Shown: piece after piece, positions 55,017 through 64,000 of the stretch | Numbering within the stretch: position 1 is the first letter of the stretch | Layout of the letters: each line of letters opens with the position of its first letter | Assembly (NCBI RefSeq): GCF_014925385.1 | Contig: NZ_JACSDK010000009.1 | Coordinates: forward strand, 186,001 to 250,000 | Direction of reading: 5' to 3' | DNA: 64,000 nucleotides | Origin: Pelagibius marinus | GTDB lineage: Bacteria; Pseudomonadota; Alphaproteobacteria; Kiloniellales; Kiloniellaceae | Made by a program: the position numbers and the translations under genes | Notes under the pieces: model-generated | The model's input: the letters and a program-made list of their open reading frames with translations, nothing else | Databases searched by the model: none | What the model was told of the DNA's origin: nothing

Positions 55017-57693
55017 GATCGATCAGTCCTTGGATTTCGGCGCGGCAGGAGCCGCAGTTGCTGCCGGCGGAGGTGGCCGCGGAGACGCAGTCCACCGAGG
55101 TCAGCTTCTGCGCGCCCACGGCGGCGAGGATCTGGTTGCGGCCCACGGCGAAGCAGGAACAGATGATCGGGCCCGGGTCGGCGTCCCCTTCGCAGGCGCG
55201 GCCCGCCAGCAGCGCGCGCCGCGCGCCGCACTCCAGGGTGCCGGAGTCGAACTGCTGGCAGACCCAGGCGCGCGAGGCCGCAACCGGCTCGGCGGCGACG
55301 TAGAGGACGCCCAGCGGACGGCCCTCGGCATCGAAGGCGGCGAAGCGGTGGCTGCCCTTGTCGCTGTCCCCGTAGGCCAGGAACTCGACCGTTTCTTCCG
55401 CGGCGGTCAGGCCGAAGAGCCGGCGCGCGAAGGTCGGCCAGTCCGCGGGAACCTGGCGGCCGCCGAGTTCCAGGCGGAAACCGGCCTGGCTGCGCGCCAA
55501 CGCCCAGTAGTCGGCGGGGATATCGGCGGGCCTGCGCGCCACCACGGCGAAGCCGTACCAGGCGAGCGGCGCGGCCATTGCCGTGACGCGGGTCATCTTC
55601 AGGGCCGGCTGGCCGGAAACCGGGTCGCGGCGCGGCGCCACCAGGGCATCGATCCGCCCGGCGCTGGCGGTCTGGCCGTTCCAGTGCATGGGCGCGAAGA
55701 GCTGGCCCGGCTGCTGGCGCTCGGTGATCACCGCCCGCGCCAGATAGCTGCCGCGATGGTTGGTGAGCTCGACGAGGCCCGCCGGCGTCACCCCCAGGCG
55801 CGCGGCGTCGGCCGGATGGATTTCCACGTAGGGCTCGGCGACGTGCTGGGCCAGCCGCGGCGAGCGGCCGCTGCGGGTCATGGTGTGCCACTGGTCGCGC
55901 ACGCGCCCGGTGTTGAGCAGGAAGGGCAGGCCGCCGATTTCCCCGGCCGGCGGCGTCACCGCCACAAAGCGGGCCCGGCGGTCTTCGGTAAAGAAGCCGC
56001 CCTCGGCGAAGAAGCGCTTGGGCGCCGCCGCCTCAGTCTCGCCCGCAGCCGCCTCGCCCGCGGTGAAGGGCCACTGGAAGGGCGCCGCCGCCTCGTAGTC
56101 GGCGCCGTCCCACTCGAGGCAGCCGGAGAGGTCGAGGTCGCGGGTACCGCCGTTGCCGTCGGCGGTGAGCGCCGCGTACTCGCGGAAGATCTGCCAGGGC
56201 GCGGTGTAGGCGAAGGCGTCGCCCCAGCCCAGGGCCGCGGCCACGTCGCAGATGATTTTCCAGTCGGGCCGCGCCTCGCCCGGCGCCGGCAGGAAGGCGC
56301 GCTGGCGCGAGATGCGGCGCTCCGAATTGGTGACGGTCCCGTCCTTCTCGCCCCAGGCCGCCGCCGGCAGCAGCACATCGGCCACGTCGCCGGTGTCCGT
56401 GCGCTGCTCCACGTCGGAGACCACGACGAAGGGACAGTCACGGATCGCCGCGCGCACCCGGTCGGCCTCGGGCAGGCTGACCGCCGGGTTGGTCGCCATG
56501 ATCCACAGCGCCTTGATGCGCCCGGCCGCCACCGCCTCGAAGAGGTCGACGGCCTTGAGGCCCTGCTTCTCCGGCATCGCCGGGGCCTGCCAGAAGCCCT
56601 GCACCAGCGCCCGGTGGCCCGGATTCTCGATGTCCATATGGGCGGCGAGCTGGTTGGCGAGGCCGCCGACCTCGCGCCCGCCCATGGCGTTGGGCTGGCC
56701 GGTCAGCGAGAAGGGGCCGCAGCCCGGCTTGCCGATGCGCCCGGTCAAGAGGTGGCAGTTGAGGATGGCGTTCACCTTGTCGGTGCCGCTCTCAGACTGG
56801 TTCACGCCCTGGGAATAGAGGGTCACCACCTTGGGGGTCACGGTGAAGAGGCGGTAGAAATCGAGCAGCTCGGCCAGGCCCAGGCCGGTGAGCCGCGCGG
56901 CCTCGCCCAGGCTGGTCTCGCGCGCCGATGCCAGGGCCGCCTCCAATCCGTGGGTGTGCTGCGCGACAAAGTCGTCGTCGCCGCAGCCGTTTTCCTCCAG
57001 CCAGCGCAACAGCCCGTTGAAGAGCGCCACGTCGGAGTCGGGCTTGATCGGCAGATGCAGGTCCGCCAGCTCGGCCGAGGCGCTGCGCCGGGGATCGATG
57101 AGCACGATGCGCAGCTCCGGGCGCTTCGCCTTGGCCTCGGCGAGGCGCTGGGAGAGCACCGGGTGGCACCAGGCGTAGTTGGAGCCCACCGCCACCACCA
57201 GGTCGGCTTCCTCCAGGTCTTCGTAGCAGCCGGGCACGGTGTCGGCGCCGAAGGCGCGGCGGTGTCCCGCGACCGAGGAGGCCATGCAGAGGCGCGAATT
57301 GGTGTCGATGTTGGCCGAGCCGATGAAGCCCTTCATCAGCTTGTTGGCGACGTAGTAGTCCTCGGTCAGCAGCTGGCCGGAGACGTAAAAGGCGACGGAG
57401 TCGGGCCCGTGCGCGGCGATGGTCCTGGCGAAGCCCTCGGCGACGGTGGCGATGGCGCTGTCCCAGTCCACGCGGCGGCCGTAGACTTGCGGGTGCAGCA
57501 AGCGCCCTTCCACCCCCAGGGTCTCGCCCAGGGCCGCCCCCTTGCCGCAGAGCCGCCCGAAGTTCGCCGGGTGATCGGGGTCACCGGAAACCAGCACCTT
57601 TCCGTCCCCGGCATCGCTGGCGAGGATGCCGCAGCCGACCCCGCAGTAGGGGCAGGTCGTCCGGGTCTTCTTCAACGCGAGACCGTCGGGCAT
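54991..57693 (-). CDS. nasA: Assimilatory nitrate reductase catalytic subunit
   Basis: 900 residues. N-terminal [4Fe-4S] ligands Cys14, Cys17, Cys21 and Cys49; then the molybdopterin-bis-MGD domains (ANKLMKGFIGSANIDTNSRLCMASSVAGH; PTLGNVLT-type and GQPNAMGGREVGGLANQLAAH); C-terminal BFD-type [2Fe-2S] domain (residues about 840-895, ICSCFAVGRNQI and SNCGSCRAEIQG). This three-part layout is assimilatory NasA. Cytoplasmic. No separate NasB electron-donor flavoprotein is in the window; the Rieske NirD beside it may serve, as reported for NasG in Paracoccus. Confidence 0.94.
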   Translation of the reverse strand: MPDGLALKKTRTTCPYCGVGCGILASDAGDGKVLVSGDPDHPANFGRLCGKGAALGETLGVEGRLLHPQVYGRRVDWDSAIATVAEGFARTIAAHGPDSVAFYVSGQLLTEDYYVANKLMKGFIGSANIDTNSRLCMASSVAGHRRAFGADTVPGCYEDLEEADLVVAVGSNYAWCHPVLSQRLAEAKAKRPELRIVLIDPRRSASAELADLHLPIKPDSDVALFNGLLRWLEENGCGDDDFVAQHTHGLEAALASARETSLGEAARLTGLGLAELLDFYRLFTVTPKVVTLYSQGVNQSESGTDKVNAILNCHLLTGRIGKPGCGPFSLTGQPNAMGGREVGGLANQLAAHMDIENPGHRALVQGFWQAPAMPEKQGLKAVDLFEAVAAGRIKALWIMATNPAVSLPEADRVRAAIRDCPFVVVSDVEQRTDTGDVADVLLPAAAWGEKDGTVTNSERRISRQRAFLPAPGEARPDWKIICDVAAALGWGDAFAYTAPWQIFREYAALTADGNGGTRDLDLSGCLEWDGADYEAAAPFQWPFTAGEAAAGETEAAAPKRFFAEGGFFTEDRRARFVAVTPPAGEIGGLPFLLNTGRVRDQWHTMTRSGRSPRLAQHVAEPYVEIHPADAARLGVTPAGLVELTNHRGSYLARAVITERQQPGQLFAPMHWNGQTASAGRIDALVAPRRDPVSGQPALKMTRVTAMAAPLAWYGFAVVARRPADIPADYWALARSQAGFRLELGGRQVPADWPTFARRLFGLTAAEETVEFLAYGDSDKGSHRFAAFDAEGRPLGVLYVAAEPVAASRAWVCQQFDSGTLECGARRALLAGRACEGDADPGPIICSCFAVGRNQILAAVGAQKLTSVDCVSAATSAGSNCGSCRAEIQGLIDHVTVEAAE

Positions 57694-57703
57694 CGCCTTG
57701 CTC

Positions 57704-58048
57704 CTAGGCGGCGCGGCTGGCCATGCGGGCCAGGTCGAGCAGCAGGCGGCCGCCCTCTGAGCGCAGCGGCACCGTGGCGACGCGGCCCTCGTCCGGCGCC
57801 TTGGCCTGGCCGGTCGCCAGGTCGATGACCCAGTTGTGCAGCGGGCAGGTGACCGAGCGGCCGTGCACGATGCCCTGGCTGAGCGGTCCGCCCTTGTGCG
57901 GGCAGCGATCGTCCAGTGCGAAGACCTCGTCGGCCTCGGTGCGGAATACCGCGATGCAGCCCGCCGGGGTCTTCACCACCCTTGCGCCTCGGCGCGGAAT
58001 ATCCTCCAGCGCGCCGACGTCGATCCAGCGGCTCACCATCATGTCCAT
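57704..58048 (-). CDS. nirD: NAD(P)H-nitrite reductase small subunit, Rieske type
   Basis: 114 residues with a complete Rieske motif: Cys49-Pro-His51 and Cys68-Pro-Leu-His71, so it should bind a [2Fe-2S] cluster (many enterobacterial NirD proteins lack these ligands). Its ATG (58048-58046) shares one base with the nirB stop. Placed between nirB and nasA, it may deliver electrons to both, as NasG does in Paracoccus denitrificans. The MDMMVSRW start has an alternative Met at residue 3 or 4. Confidence 0.92.
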   Translation of the reverse strand: MDMMVSRWIDVGALEDIPRRGARVVKTPAGCIAVFRTEADEVFALDDRCPHKGGPLSQGIVHGRSVTCPLHNWVIDLATGQAKAPDEGRVATVPLRSEGGRLLLDLARMASRAA

Positions 58049-60537
58049 CACGCCACGTCCTCCAGTGAGACTTGCGCCAGGGGCTTGAACTCGTGCGCGT
58101 CGCGGCCCTGCACCCGTTCGGCCCAGGGGTCGCTCTGCGAGAACTTCTGCGAGAAGACGAAGCGGGCGTAGAGCCGTTTGCGCTTGTCGTGGTCTTCCAC
58201 CACCTGCTCGCGCACCGTATCGACGCCGACGCGGGCCGCCCACTTGTAGATACGCTCCAGATAGCGGGCCTGCTCGCGGTAGAGCTGGATGAGCGCTCCG
58301 CAGTACTCCAGCACCTCCTCCTCGCTGGCCACGGTGCAGAGCACTTCCGTGCCCTTGACGTGCATGCCCGCGGCGCCGGCGAAGTGCAGCTCGTAGCCGG
58401 AGTCGACGCAGATCACGCCGAAGTCCTTGCAGGTCGCCTCGGCGCAGTTGCGCGGGCAGCCGGAAACCGCCAGCTTCACCTTGTGCGGCGTCCAGGAGCC
58501 CCAAAGGAACTTCTCCAGCTCTACGCCCAGCCCGGTGGAGTCCTGGGTGCCGAAACGGCACCAGTCGGTGCCCACGCAAGTCTTCACCGTGCGCAGCGAC
58601 TTGCCGTAGGCGTGGCCGGAAACCATGCCGGCGGCGTTGAGGTCGGCCCAGACGGCGGGCAGGTCCTCCTTCTTCACGCCCAGCAGGTCGATGCGCTGGC
58701 CGCCGGTGACCTTCACCGTGGGGATGTTGAACTTGTCGGCCACGTCGGCGATGGCGCGCAGTTCATCGGGAGACGTCAGGCCGCCCCACATGCGCGGCAC
58801 CACCGAGTAGGTGCCGTCCTTCTGGATGTTGGCGTGGACGCGCTCGTTGATGAAGCGCGACTGGTAGTCGTCCTCGTACTCGCCGGGCCAGGTGGCCAGC
58901 AGGTAGTAGTTCAGCGCCGGGCGGCACTTGGCGCAGCCGCAGGAGGTCTTCCAGCCCAGCTCCTGCATCACCGCCGGCAGGGACTTCAGCTCCTGGGCGA
59001 CAATGAGGCGCCGGACCTCGTCGTGACCCAGCTCGCTGCAGCCGCAGATCGGCTGCACGGCATCGCGCTCGTAGCCGTCGCCGAGGGTCAGTTCCAGCAG
59101 CTGCTCGACCAGGCCCGTGCAGGTGCCGCAGGAACCCGAGGCCTTGGTGTGCGCCCGTACCGCGTCCAGGCTGTTGTGGCCGCCCTCGGAGATGGCGGCG
59201 ACGATGGTACCCTTGCAGACGCCGTTGCAGCCGCAGATTTCCGCCTCATCCGGCAGCGCTGCAACGGCCGCCGTAGGGTCCAGCGGGGAGCCCCCCGCAT
59301 AGGCCGGACCGAAGATCAGGGTGTCGCGCAGCTCGGCGATGTCGCTGCCGTCCTTCAGGAGCTGGAAGAACCAGGCGCTGTCGCCGGTATCGCCGTAGAG
59401 CACGATGCCGACGATGCGGTTGTCTTCCAGGATCAACCGCCGGTAGACGTTGCGCGCCGGATCGCGCAGCACGATCTCCTCGCGCCCCTCGCCCTCGGCG
59501 AAGTCGCCGGCGGAGAAGAGGTCGATGCCGGTGACCTTCAGCTTGGTGGAGATGGCCATGCCGTTGTAGGCGGCCTCGGCGTCGCCCATCAGGCGCCTGG
59601 CCAGCACCTTGGCCATCTCGTAGAGCGGGGCCACCAGGCCGTAGCAGACGCCGCGATGCTCGACGCATTCGCCGATGGCGAAAATGTCGGGATCGTCGGT
59701 GGCCATGCCGTCGTCGACCAGGACCCCGCGGTTGACCGCCAGCCCGGCCTCCTTGGCCAGCCAGGCGTTGGGGCGGATGCCGGCGGCCATGACCACCAGG
59801 TCGGCCGGGATTTCCCGCCCGTCGTCCAGGCGCACCGCCGAGACGTGGCCGTCCTTGGCGACGATCTCATGGGTATTGGCGCGGGTGATGACCCGGATGT
59901 CACGCGCCTCCACCGCCCGCTCCAGCAGGTAGCCGGCGCTGGGGTCGAGCTGGCGCTCCATCAGCGTCGGCATGAGGTGCAGCACGGTGACTTCCATGCC
60001 GCGCGCCCTGAGGCCCGCCGCCGCCTCCAGGCCCAGGAGGCCGCCGCCGATGACCACGGCGCTGCCGCCCTTGGCCGCCGCGGTCAGCATCTTCTCCACG
60101 TCGCCCTGATCGCGGTAGGTCAGCACCTCCGGCAGCTCGGCGCCGGGCACCGGGATGACGAAGGGGCTGGAGCCGGTGGCGATCAGCAGCTTGTCGTAAT
60201 CCAGCTCGAAGCCGTCCTCGCAGGTCAGCTTTTTGGCCGTCCGGTCGATGGCGGTGACCATCCTGCCCTTCAGCAGGGTAACGCCGTGGGTTGTGTACCA
60301 GGCATCGTCGTGGATGATGATCTCGTCATATTCCTTCTCGCCGGAGAGCACCGGCGAGAGCATGATGCGGTCGTAGTTCACCCGCGGCTCGGCGCCGAAG
60401 ATGGTGATGTCGTAGAGGCCCGGAGACTTGGTCACCAGTTCCTCGACCATCCGGCCGGCCGCCATGCCGTTGCCGATGACGACAAGACGTTCAGGGCCGG
60501 ACCGCCCAGAACCGTGGTACTGGTGCGTCGCGCTCAT
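58048..60537 (-). CDS. nirB: NAD(P)H-nitrite reductase large subunit
   Basis: 829 residues. N-terminal FAD/NAD(P)H oxidoreductase (VVIGNGMAAGRMVEEL; VVIGGGLLGLEAAAGL around 155), a middle BFD-like [2Fe-2S] domain (ICGCNGVCKGTIVAAI and SCGTCTGLVEQLL) and a second CGCSELGHDEV...CGCAKCRPAL set, then nitrite/sulfite reductase domains with Cys654, Cys660, Cys694 and Cys698 binding the siroheme-[4Fe-4S]. Reduces nitrite to ammonium. The ATG shares its base with the nrtCD stop (TGATG). Confidence 0.96.
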   Translation of the reverse strand: MSATHQYHGSGRSGPERLVVIGNGMAAGRMVEELVTKSPGLYDITIFGAEPRVNYDRIMLSPVLSGEKEYDEIIIHDDAWYTTHGVTLLKGRMVTAIDRTAKKLTCEDGFELDYDKLLIATGSSPFVIPVPGAELPEVLTYRDQGDVEKMLTAAAKGGSAVVIGGGLLGLEAAAGLRARGMEVTVLHLMPTLMERQLDPSAGYLLERAVEARDIRVITRANTHEIVAKDGHVSAVRLDDGREIPADLVVMAAGIRPNAWLAKEAGLAVNRGVLVDDGMATDDPDIFAIGECVEHRGVCYGLVAPLYEMAKVLARRLMGDAEAAYNGMAISTKLKVTGIDLFSAGDFAEGEGREEIVLRDPARNVYRRLILEDNRIVGIVLYGDTGDSAWFFQLLKDGSDIAELRDTLIFGPAYAGGSPLDPTAAVAALPDEAEICGCNGVCKGTIVAAISEGGHNSLDAVRAHTKASGSCGTCTGLVEQLLELTLGDGYERDAVQPICGCSELGHDEVRRLIVAQELKSLPAVMQELGWKTSCGCAKCRPALNYYLLATWPGEYEDDYQSRFINERVHANIQKDGTYSVVPRMWGGLTSPDELRAIADVADKFNIPTVKVTGGQRIDLLGVKKEDLPAVWADLNAAGMVSGHAYGKSLRTVKTCVGTDWCRFGTQDSTGLGVELEKFLWGSWTPHKVKLAVSGCPRNCAEATCKDFGVICVDSGYELHFAGAAGMHVKGTEVLCTVASEEEVLEYCGALIQLYREQARYLERIYKWAARVGVDTVREQVVEDHDKRKRLYARFVFSQKFSQSDPWAERVQGRDAHEFKPLAQVSLEDVA

Positions 60538-62261
60538 CAGGCCGCCTCCTCTTCTTCGTTTTCGACGGTTTTCCCGCTCGCTGTCTTTTGGGGCGCCGGG
60601 TCGGCGCCGCCCTCGTAGGCTTCCAGGAACTCGAGCAGCTCCTCCCGGTAGGCGTAGTAGTCGGGATGCTCCAGCAGGGTCTTGCGGCTGCGCGGGCGCG
60701 GAATGTCCACGTTCATGATGTTGCCGATGGTCGCGCGCGGGCCGTTGGTCATCATCACCACCCGGTCGCCCAGCAGGATCGCCTCGTCGACGTCGTGGGT
60801 GACGCAGACCGCGGTCACCTCGGTACGCTGCCAGACCTCCATCAGGACCTCCTGCAGCTCCCAGCGGGTCAGGCTGTCGAGCATGCCGAAGGGCTCGTCG
60901 AGCAGCAGCAGCTTGGGCGAGAGGGCGAAGGCGCGAGCGATGCCGACGCGCTGTTTCATGCCGTTGGAGAGCTCGCTGGCCGCCTTGTCCATGGCGTCGC
61001 CCAGGCCGACGCGGGCCAGGTAGTACTCGATGATGTCGCGGCGCTCGACCTCGCTGGCGTGGGGATAGACGCGGTCGACGCCCAGGGCCACGTTCTCGCG
61101 CGCGGTCAGCCAGGGCATCAGCGAGGGAGCCTGGAAGACCACCGCGCGGTCGGGCCCGGCATCGTCGACCTCCTTGCCGTCCAGCACGATGCCGCCGCCG
61201 GAGATCGGCGTCAGCCCGGCGGTCATGGAGAGCACCGTCGACTTGCCGCAGCCGGAGTGGCCGATCAGCGAGACGAACTCGCCCTGGCGCAGCTTAAGGT
61301 CGAAGGACTCGACGACGGTCAGCGGCCCCTTGGGCGTGGGATAGACCTTCTCGAGCCGGAAGAACTCGACGTAGTTGCGTTCGATGGGCGACTTCGCCGC
61401 CTCGCGGTAGGCCGGCGGCGGCGGGTCGCTCTGGGTGATCGGCGCCACCTTGGGCAGTTCGACCACCACCTCGGCCTCGGACCCGCGCTCCATGCCGACG
61501 CCCATGAGGTACTGGGTCACCTCGCCGCGCAGCTTCTTAAAGGCCGGGTCGTGGTTCATGGCGCCGCGGTCGCGCGGCCGCGGCAGGTCCACCTTGAAGG
61601 CCGGCCCGAAGGTGGCGTCCGGTCCCGGCTTCAGCGGGATGATGCGGTCGGCCAGCAGCAGGGCCTCGTCGACGTCGTTGGTGATGAGGATCACCGTTTT
61701 GCGGTCGTCCTCCCAGATGCGCTCGATCTCGTCCTGCAGCTTGGCGCGGGTGAGCGCATCGAGGGCCGAGAGCGGCTCGTCGAGCAGCAGGATCTCCGGG
61801 CTCATGGCCAGCGCCCGGGCCACCGCCACGCGTTGGCGCATGCCGCCGGAGAGCTCCGCCGGGCGCCGATCGATGGCGTGGGTCAGGCCCACCATGTCGA
61901 TATAGTGGCGCACCTTGGCGTCGCGATCCTTCTTGGACAGGCCCTTGAAGGCCGATCCCACCGCCAGCGCCACGTTGCCGTAGACCGTCAGCCAGGGCAT
62001 GAGCGAGTAGCTCTGGAAGACGACGCCGCGGTCCGGGCCGGGACCGGCCACCGGCACGCCCTTCAGCAGCACCTCGCCGCTGTCCGGTGTGATGAGCCCC
62101 GCCATGGCGGAGATCAGCGTGGTCTTGCCGGAGCCGGAAAAGCCGACGATGGCGACGAACTCGCCCTCCTCCACCGCCAGGTTGATGTCGTTCAGCACCG
62201 AGGTCCTGGCGGCGCCGTCGCCGTAGGCCTTGGAGACGTTCTTCAGTTCAAGGAATGCCAT
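60537..62261 (-). CDS. Nitrate ABC transporter, two fused ATPase domains
   Basis: 574 residues with two NrtD/SsuB-like ATPases in one chain. First cassette: [17 protein letters not shown] (about 37-53), [32 protein letters not shown]. Second: [17 protein letters not shown] (about 333-349), [32 protein letters not shown]. The joining segment is about 40 residues rich in Pro/Val. In cyanobacteria NrtC pairs an ATPase with an NrtA-like domain; here both halves are ATPases, so one polypeptide may replace NrtC+NrtD. It follows nrtB by 13 bases. Confidence 0.9.
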   Translation of the reverse strand: MAFLELKNVSKAYGDGAARTSVLNDINLAVEEGEFVAIVGFSGSGKTTLISAMAGLITPDSGEVLLKGVPVAGPGPDRGVVFQSYSLMPWLTVYGNVALAVGSAFKGLSKKDRDAKVRHYIDMVGLTHAIDRRPAELSGGMRQRVAVARALAMSPEILLLDEPLSALDALTRAKLQDEIERIWEDDRKTVILITNDVDEALLLADRIIPLKPGPDATFGPAFKVDLPRPRDRGAMNHDPAFKKLRGEVTQYLMGVGMERGSEAEVVVELPKVAPITQSDPPPPAYREAAKSPIERNYVEFFRLEKVYPTPKGPLTVVESFDLKLRQGEFVSLIGHSGCGKSTVLSMTAGLTPISGGGIVLDGKEVDDAGPDRAVVFQAPSLMPWLTARENVALGVDRVYPHASEVERRDIIEYYLARVGLGDAMDKAASELSNGMKQRVGIARAFALSPKLLLLDEPFGMLDSLTRWELQEVLMEVWQRTEVTAVCVTHDVDEAILLGDRVVMMTNGPRATIGNIMNVDIPRPRSRKTLLEHPDYYAYREELLEFLEAYEGGADPAPQKTASGKTVENEEEEAA

Positions 62262-62274
62262 GATCCGCGTCTCC

Positions 62275-63369
62275 TCACCGGTTGGCCGAGTAGGTGAACA
62301 TGGTCTGCAGGGCGTACATCATGCGGTCCAGCAGCACACCGATGAGGCCGATGGTCAGCACCGCCACCATGATCTTGGCCAGCGAGGAGGAGGATCCGTT
62401 CTGGAATTCGTCCCAGACGAACTTCCCGAGCCCCGGGTTCTGCGCCAGCATCTCGGCGGCGATCAGCACCATCCAGCCGACGCCCAGCGACAGGCGCAGG
62501 CCGGTGAAGATCAGCGGCAGGGCCGAGGGCAGCACCAGCTTCACCACCTTGCTGGGCCAGGACAGCTTCAGCACCCGGCCGACGTTCATCAGGTCCTTGT
62601 CGATGGAGGAGACTCCGTGGGCGGTGTTGATGAGGGTCGGCCACAAGGAGCAGAGCGTTACCGTCACCGCGGAGACGATGAAGGACTTGGCGAAGAGGCC
62701 ATCGCTGCTGGACATCAGCGCCGAGACCACCATGGTCACCAGCGGCAGCCAGGCCAGCGGCGAGACCGGCTTGAAGATCTGGATCAGCGGATTGAGCGCC
62801 GAGCTCACGCTGGGCGAGAGGCCGCAGAGAATGCCCAGCGGCACCGCCACCAGGGTGGCGATGAGAAAGCCCATGGCCACGGTCTGCAGCGAGGTGATGA
62901 TCTGGTCCAGGTAGGTCGGATGGCCGGTATAGGTGCGGTGCTTCACCTGGTCGGCCTTGCCGGCGGCGATCAGCTTTTCGTTGCGCAGGTCCTGGCGCTC
63001 GTAGAAGGCGGCCTCCTTCTCGCGCTCGCGCAGATGATCGTCGTAGAGGTTCTCCACCTGCTCCCAGACCTGGACCGGGCCGGGGATGGCGCCGAGGGAA
63101 GTGTCCACCATGGGCGCCGTCTGCGCCCAGAGCGCCAGGAAGAGGCCGATGCCCAGCAGCGGCAGCACCAGGGTGCGCCAGACTTCCTTCAGGTTATGGC
63201 GCGCCGGCTCGCCGGCGGCGATCTTCAGCAGCGGGGTCAGCCAGCCCAGCGCCACCAGGTTCAGGTAGATGTCCGCTTTGGTGATGAGCGCGAAAAGTCT
63301 GGCGCGCCGCTCGGCGGCGGTCTCCTTTTCCGTGATCCCTGCGGCGCTGTCGATGTCGGTGGCCGTCAT
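62275..63369 (-). CDS. nrtB: Nitrate ABC transporter permease
   Basis: 364 residues from the ATG at 63369 (AGAGAG ribosome site); an upstream in-frame ATG at 63471 would add 34 Pro/Gly residues that lie in the intergenic hairpin and is rejected. Membrane spans include [15 protein letters not shown] and the C-terminal block; the binding-protein-dependent permease motif is [37 protein letters not shown] read in two parts. The long loop between the first spans and the transport domain (residues about 95-165, [21 protein letters not shown]) is unusual for NtrB and is seen in alphaproteobacterial NrtB. Confidence 0.92.
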   Translation of the reverse strand: MTATDIDSAAGITEKETAAERRARLFALITKADIYLNLVALGWLTPLLKIAAGEPARHNLKEVWRTLVLPLLGIGLFLALWAQTAPMVDTSLGAIPGPVQVWEQVENLYDDHLREREKEAAFYERQDLRNEKLIAAGKADQVKHRTYTGHPTYLDQIITSLQTVAMGFLIATLVAVPLGILCGLSPSVSSALNPLIQIFKPVSPLAWLPLVTMVVSALMSSSDGLFAKSFIVSAVTVTLCSLWPTLINTAHGVSSIDKDLMNVGRVLKLSWPSKVVKLVLPSALPLIFTGLRLSLGVGWMVLIAAEMLAQNPGLGKFVWDEFQNGSSSSLAKIMVAVLTIGLIGVLLDRMMYALQTMFTYSANR

Positions 63370-63409
63370 GTTTCGATCTCTCTTGGAAAAAAGTCCCGGG
63401 GAAGGAAGT

Positions 63410-63432
63410 CCCCGGGGGCCAGGCCCCCGGGG
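63410..63432 (-). other. GC hairpin between nrtA and nrtB
   Basis: CCCCGGGGG, five-base loop CCAGG, CCCCCGGGG: a perfect 9-bp stem in the 88-base gap between the nrtA stop and nrtB start. No T tract follows, so it is not a terminator. Hairpins after binding-protein genes commonly slow 3' decay and keep that mRNA more abundant than the permease part. Role inferred. Confidence 0.6.
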
Positions 63433-63457
63433 CAGGGAAGGTCGCGGGAAGAGGGGT

Positions 63458-64000
63458 TCATCCGCCCACAACGACGTTCTGCTCGACTTTCTGGCCGCCC
63501 TTCAGGCCGATCGGAAACTGATCCAGATAGGCGTTGGGCTTGCGGCCGTCGAAGGTGATGCTGTCGATGAATTCGCTCTGCGGGTCGCGGAAGCCGTCGC
63601 TGTCCCACGGAAAGTCCGCCTCTGCGACATGGCCGTCTTCCACCAGCAGGCGCGCGGCCTTCAGGTAGATGTCCGGACGGTAGACCTGCTTGGCGACGTC
63701 GATGTACCAGCCGTCGGCCTTCTGCTCGGCGATCTGCCCCCAGCGGCGCATCTGGGTCAGGTACCAGACGGCGTCCGAGTAGTAGGGGTAGGTCGCGAAG
63801 TAGCGGTAGAAGACGTTGAAGTCCGGCACGTCACGCTTGTCGCCCTTCTCGTACTCGAAGGTGCCGGTCATGGAGTTGGCGATGACCTCTGCGTCAGCGC
63901 CGACGTATTCGGAGCGCGCGAGAATCTCCACCGCCTCCATGCGGTTGGCGTTGTCGTTCTCGTCCAGCCACTTGGCGGCGCGAATCAGCGCCTTGGTGAG
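63458..64000 (-). CDS. nrtA: Nitrate-binding protein, C-terminal part
   Basis: The last 180 codons are in the window and the frame is open through base 64000. The sequence has NrtA-type blocks KALIRAAKWLDENDNANR, SMTGTFEYEKGDKRDVPDFNVFYR, WYLTQMRRWGQIAEQK, PDIYLKAARLLVEDG. An apparent start at 63940 is an internal Met. It binds nitrate or nitrite in the periplasm for the nrtB-nrtCD importer; the signal peptide lies outside. First visible gene of the operon. Confidence 0.9.
   Translation of the reverse strand, partial: LTKALIRAAKWLDENDNANRMEAVEILARSEYVGADAEVIANSMTGTFEYEKGDKRDVPDFNVFYRYFATYPYYSDAVWYLTQMRRWGQIAEQKADGWYIDVAKQVYRPDIYLKAARLLVEDGHVAEADFPWDSDGFRDPQSEFIDSITFDGRKPNAYLDQFPIGLKGGQKVEQNVVVGG

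Noticed and set aside
54604-57828. Open frame of 1074 codons on the plus strand opposite cysG and nasA
   Set aside because: Same type of shadow reading; the minus-strand genes carry complete cofactor motifs and overlap each other as an operon.
58072-60618. Open frame of 848 codons on the plus strand opposite nirB
   Set aside because: Shadow of nirB; no recognisable domain, and its amino acids mirror the codon bias of the true gene.

Overview
The window looks like an alphaproteobacterial chromosome: high G+C throughout, Hup-type hydrogenase, GlxA-type carnitine regulator, BetC, TRAP and IclR/pca gene sets in arrangements typical of Rhodospirillales or Rhizobiales-like bacteria. This placement is inferred from gene content only. 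There is no rRNA, tRNA, CRISPR array, transposase or integrase that I can see.

Left end (1-8974, minus strand): an uptake [NiFe]-hydrogenase locus read hupS-hupL-hupE-hupC, then a strong intrinsic terminator, then hupD-F-G-H-I-J-K-hypA (hypA runs off the window). The small subunit has the six-cysteine proximal-cluster pattern of O2-tolerant enzymes. Both halves carry a sigma-54 promoter: a full consensus match before hupS (8959-8974) and a one-mismatch copy before hupD (4432-4447). Upstream on the same strand lie a MOT1-type molybdate/sulfate permease whose 5' end seems frame-broken, and a copper P-type ATPase with two YHS domains and a CueR-type promoter.

13.1-17.4 kb (plus): an RND efflux adaptor and pump. 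17.5-26.1 kb: a GlxA-family regulator, divergent from an operon that should convert gamma-butyrobetaine/crotonobetaine/carnitine to glycine betaine (BKACE, carnitine dehydrogenase-thioesterase fusion, acyl-CoA dehydrogenase, ADP-forming acyl-CoA synthetase, CaiD, esterase). A low-G+C DUF2971 gene is fused onto its end by a 4-nt overlap and looks acquired.

27.0-34.1 kb (minus): a CocE-type hydrolase with a Dpp/Opp-type ABC importer. 34.5-37.2 kb: a BetR-like LysR regulator divergent from choline-sulfatase betC, a second route toward betaine. 37.2-40.4 kb (minus): zinc dehydrogenase, MaoC hydratase and an unrecognised multispanning protein.

40.5-49.7 kb: a sugar-acid catabolic cluster (TRAP dctP and dctQM, a 40-residue membrane protein, IlvD/Edd dehydratase, RraA family, UxaA/GarD dehydratase, HpcH aldolase) with a divergent GntR regulator and a 16-bp perfect palindrome between them. 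49.7-53.5 kb: IclR (PcaR-like) regulator divergent from 3-oxoadipate CoA-transferase genes and thiolase, with two PcaR-like operators in the gap.

53.5-64.0 kb (minus): nitrate assimilation, read nrtA (partial)-nrtB-nrtCD-nirB-nirD-nasA-cysG, most genes overlapping by one to a few bases, with a GC hairpin between nrtA and nrtB. No single feature is clearly an undescribed system; the best candidates for new biology are the TRAP-linked 40-residue membrane protein, the betaine-producing operon with an ADP-forming ligase, and the DUF2971 insertion.
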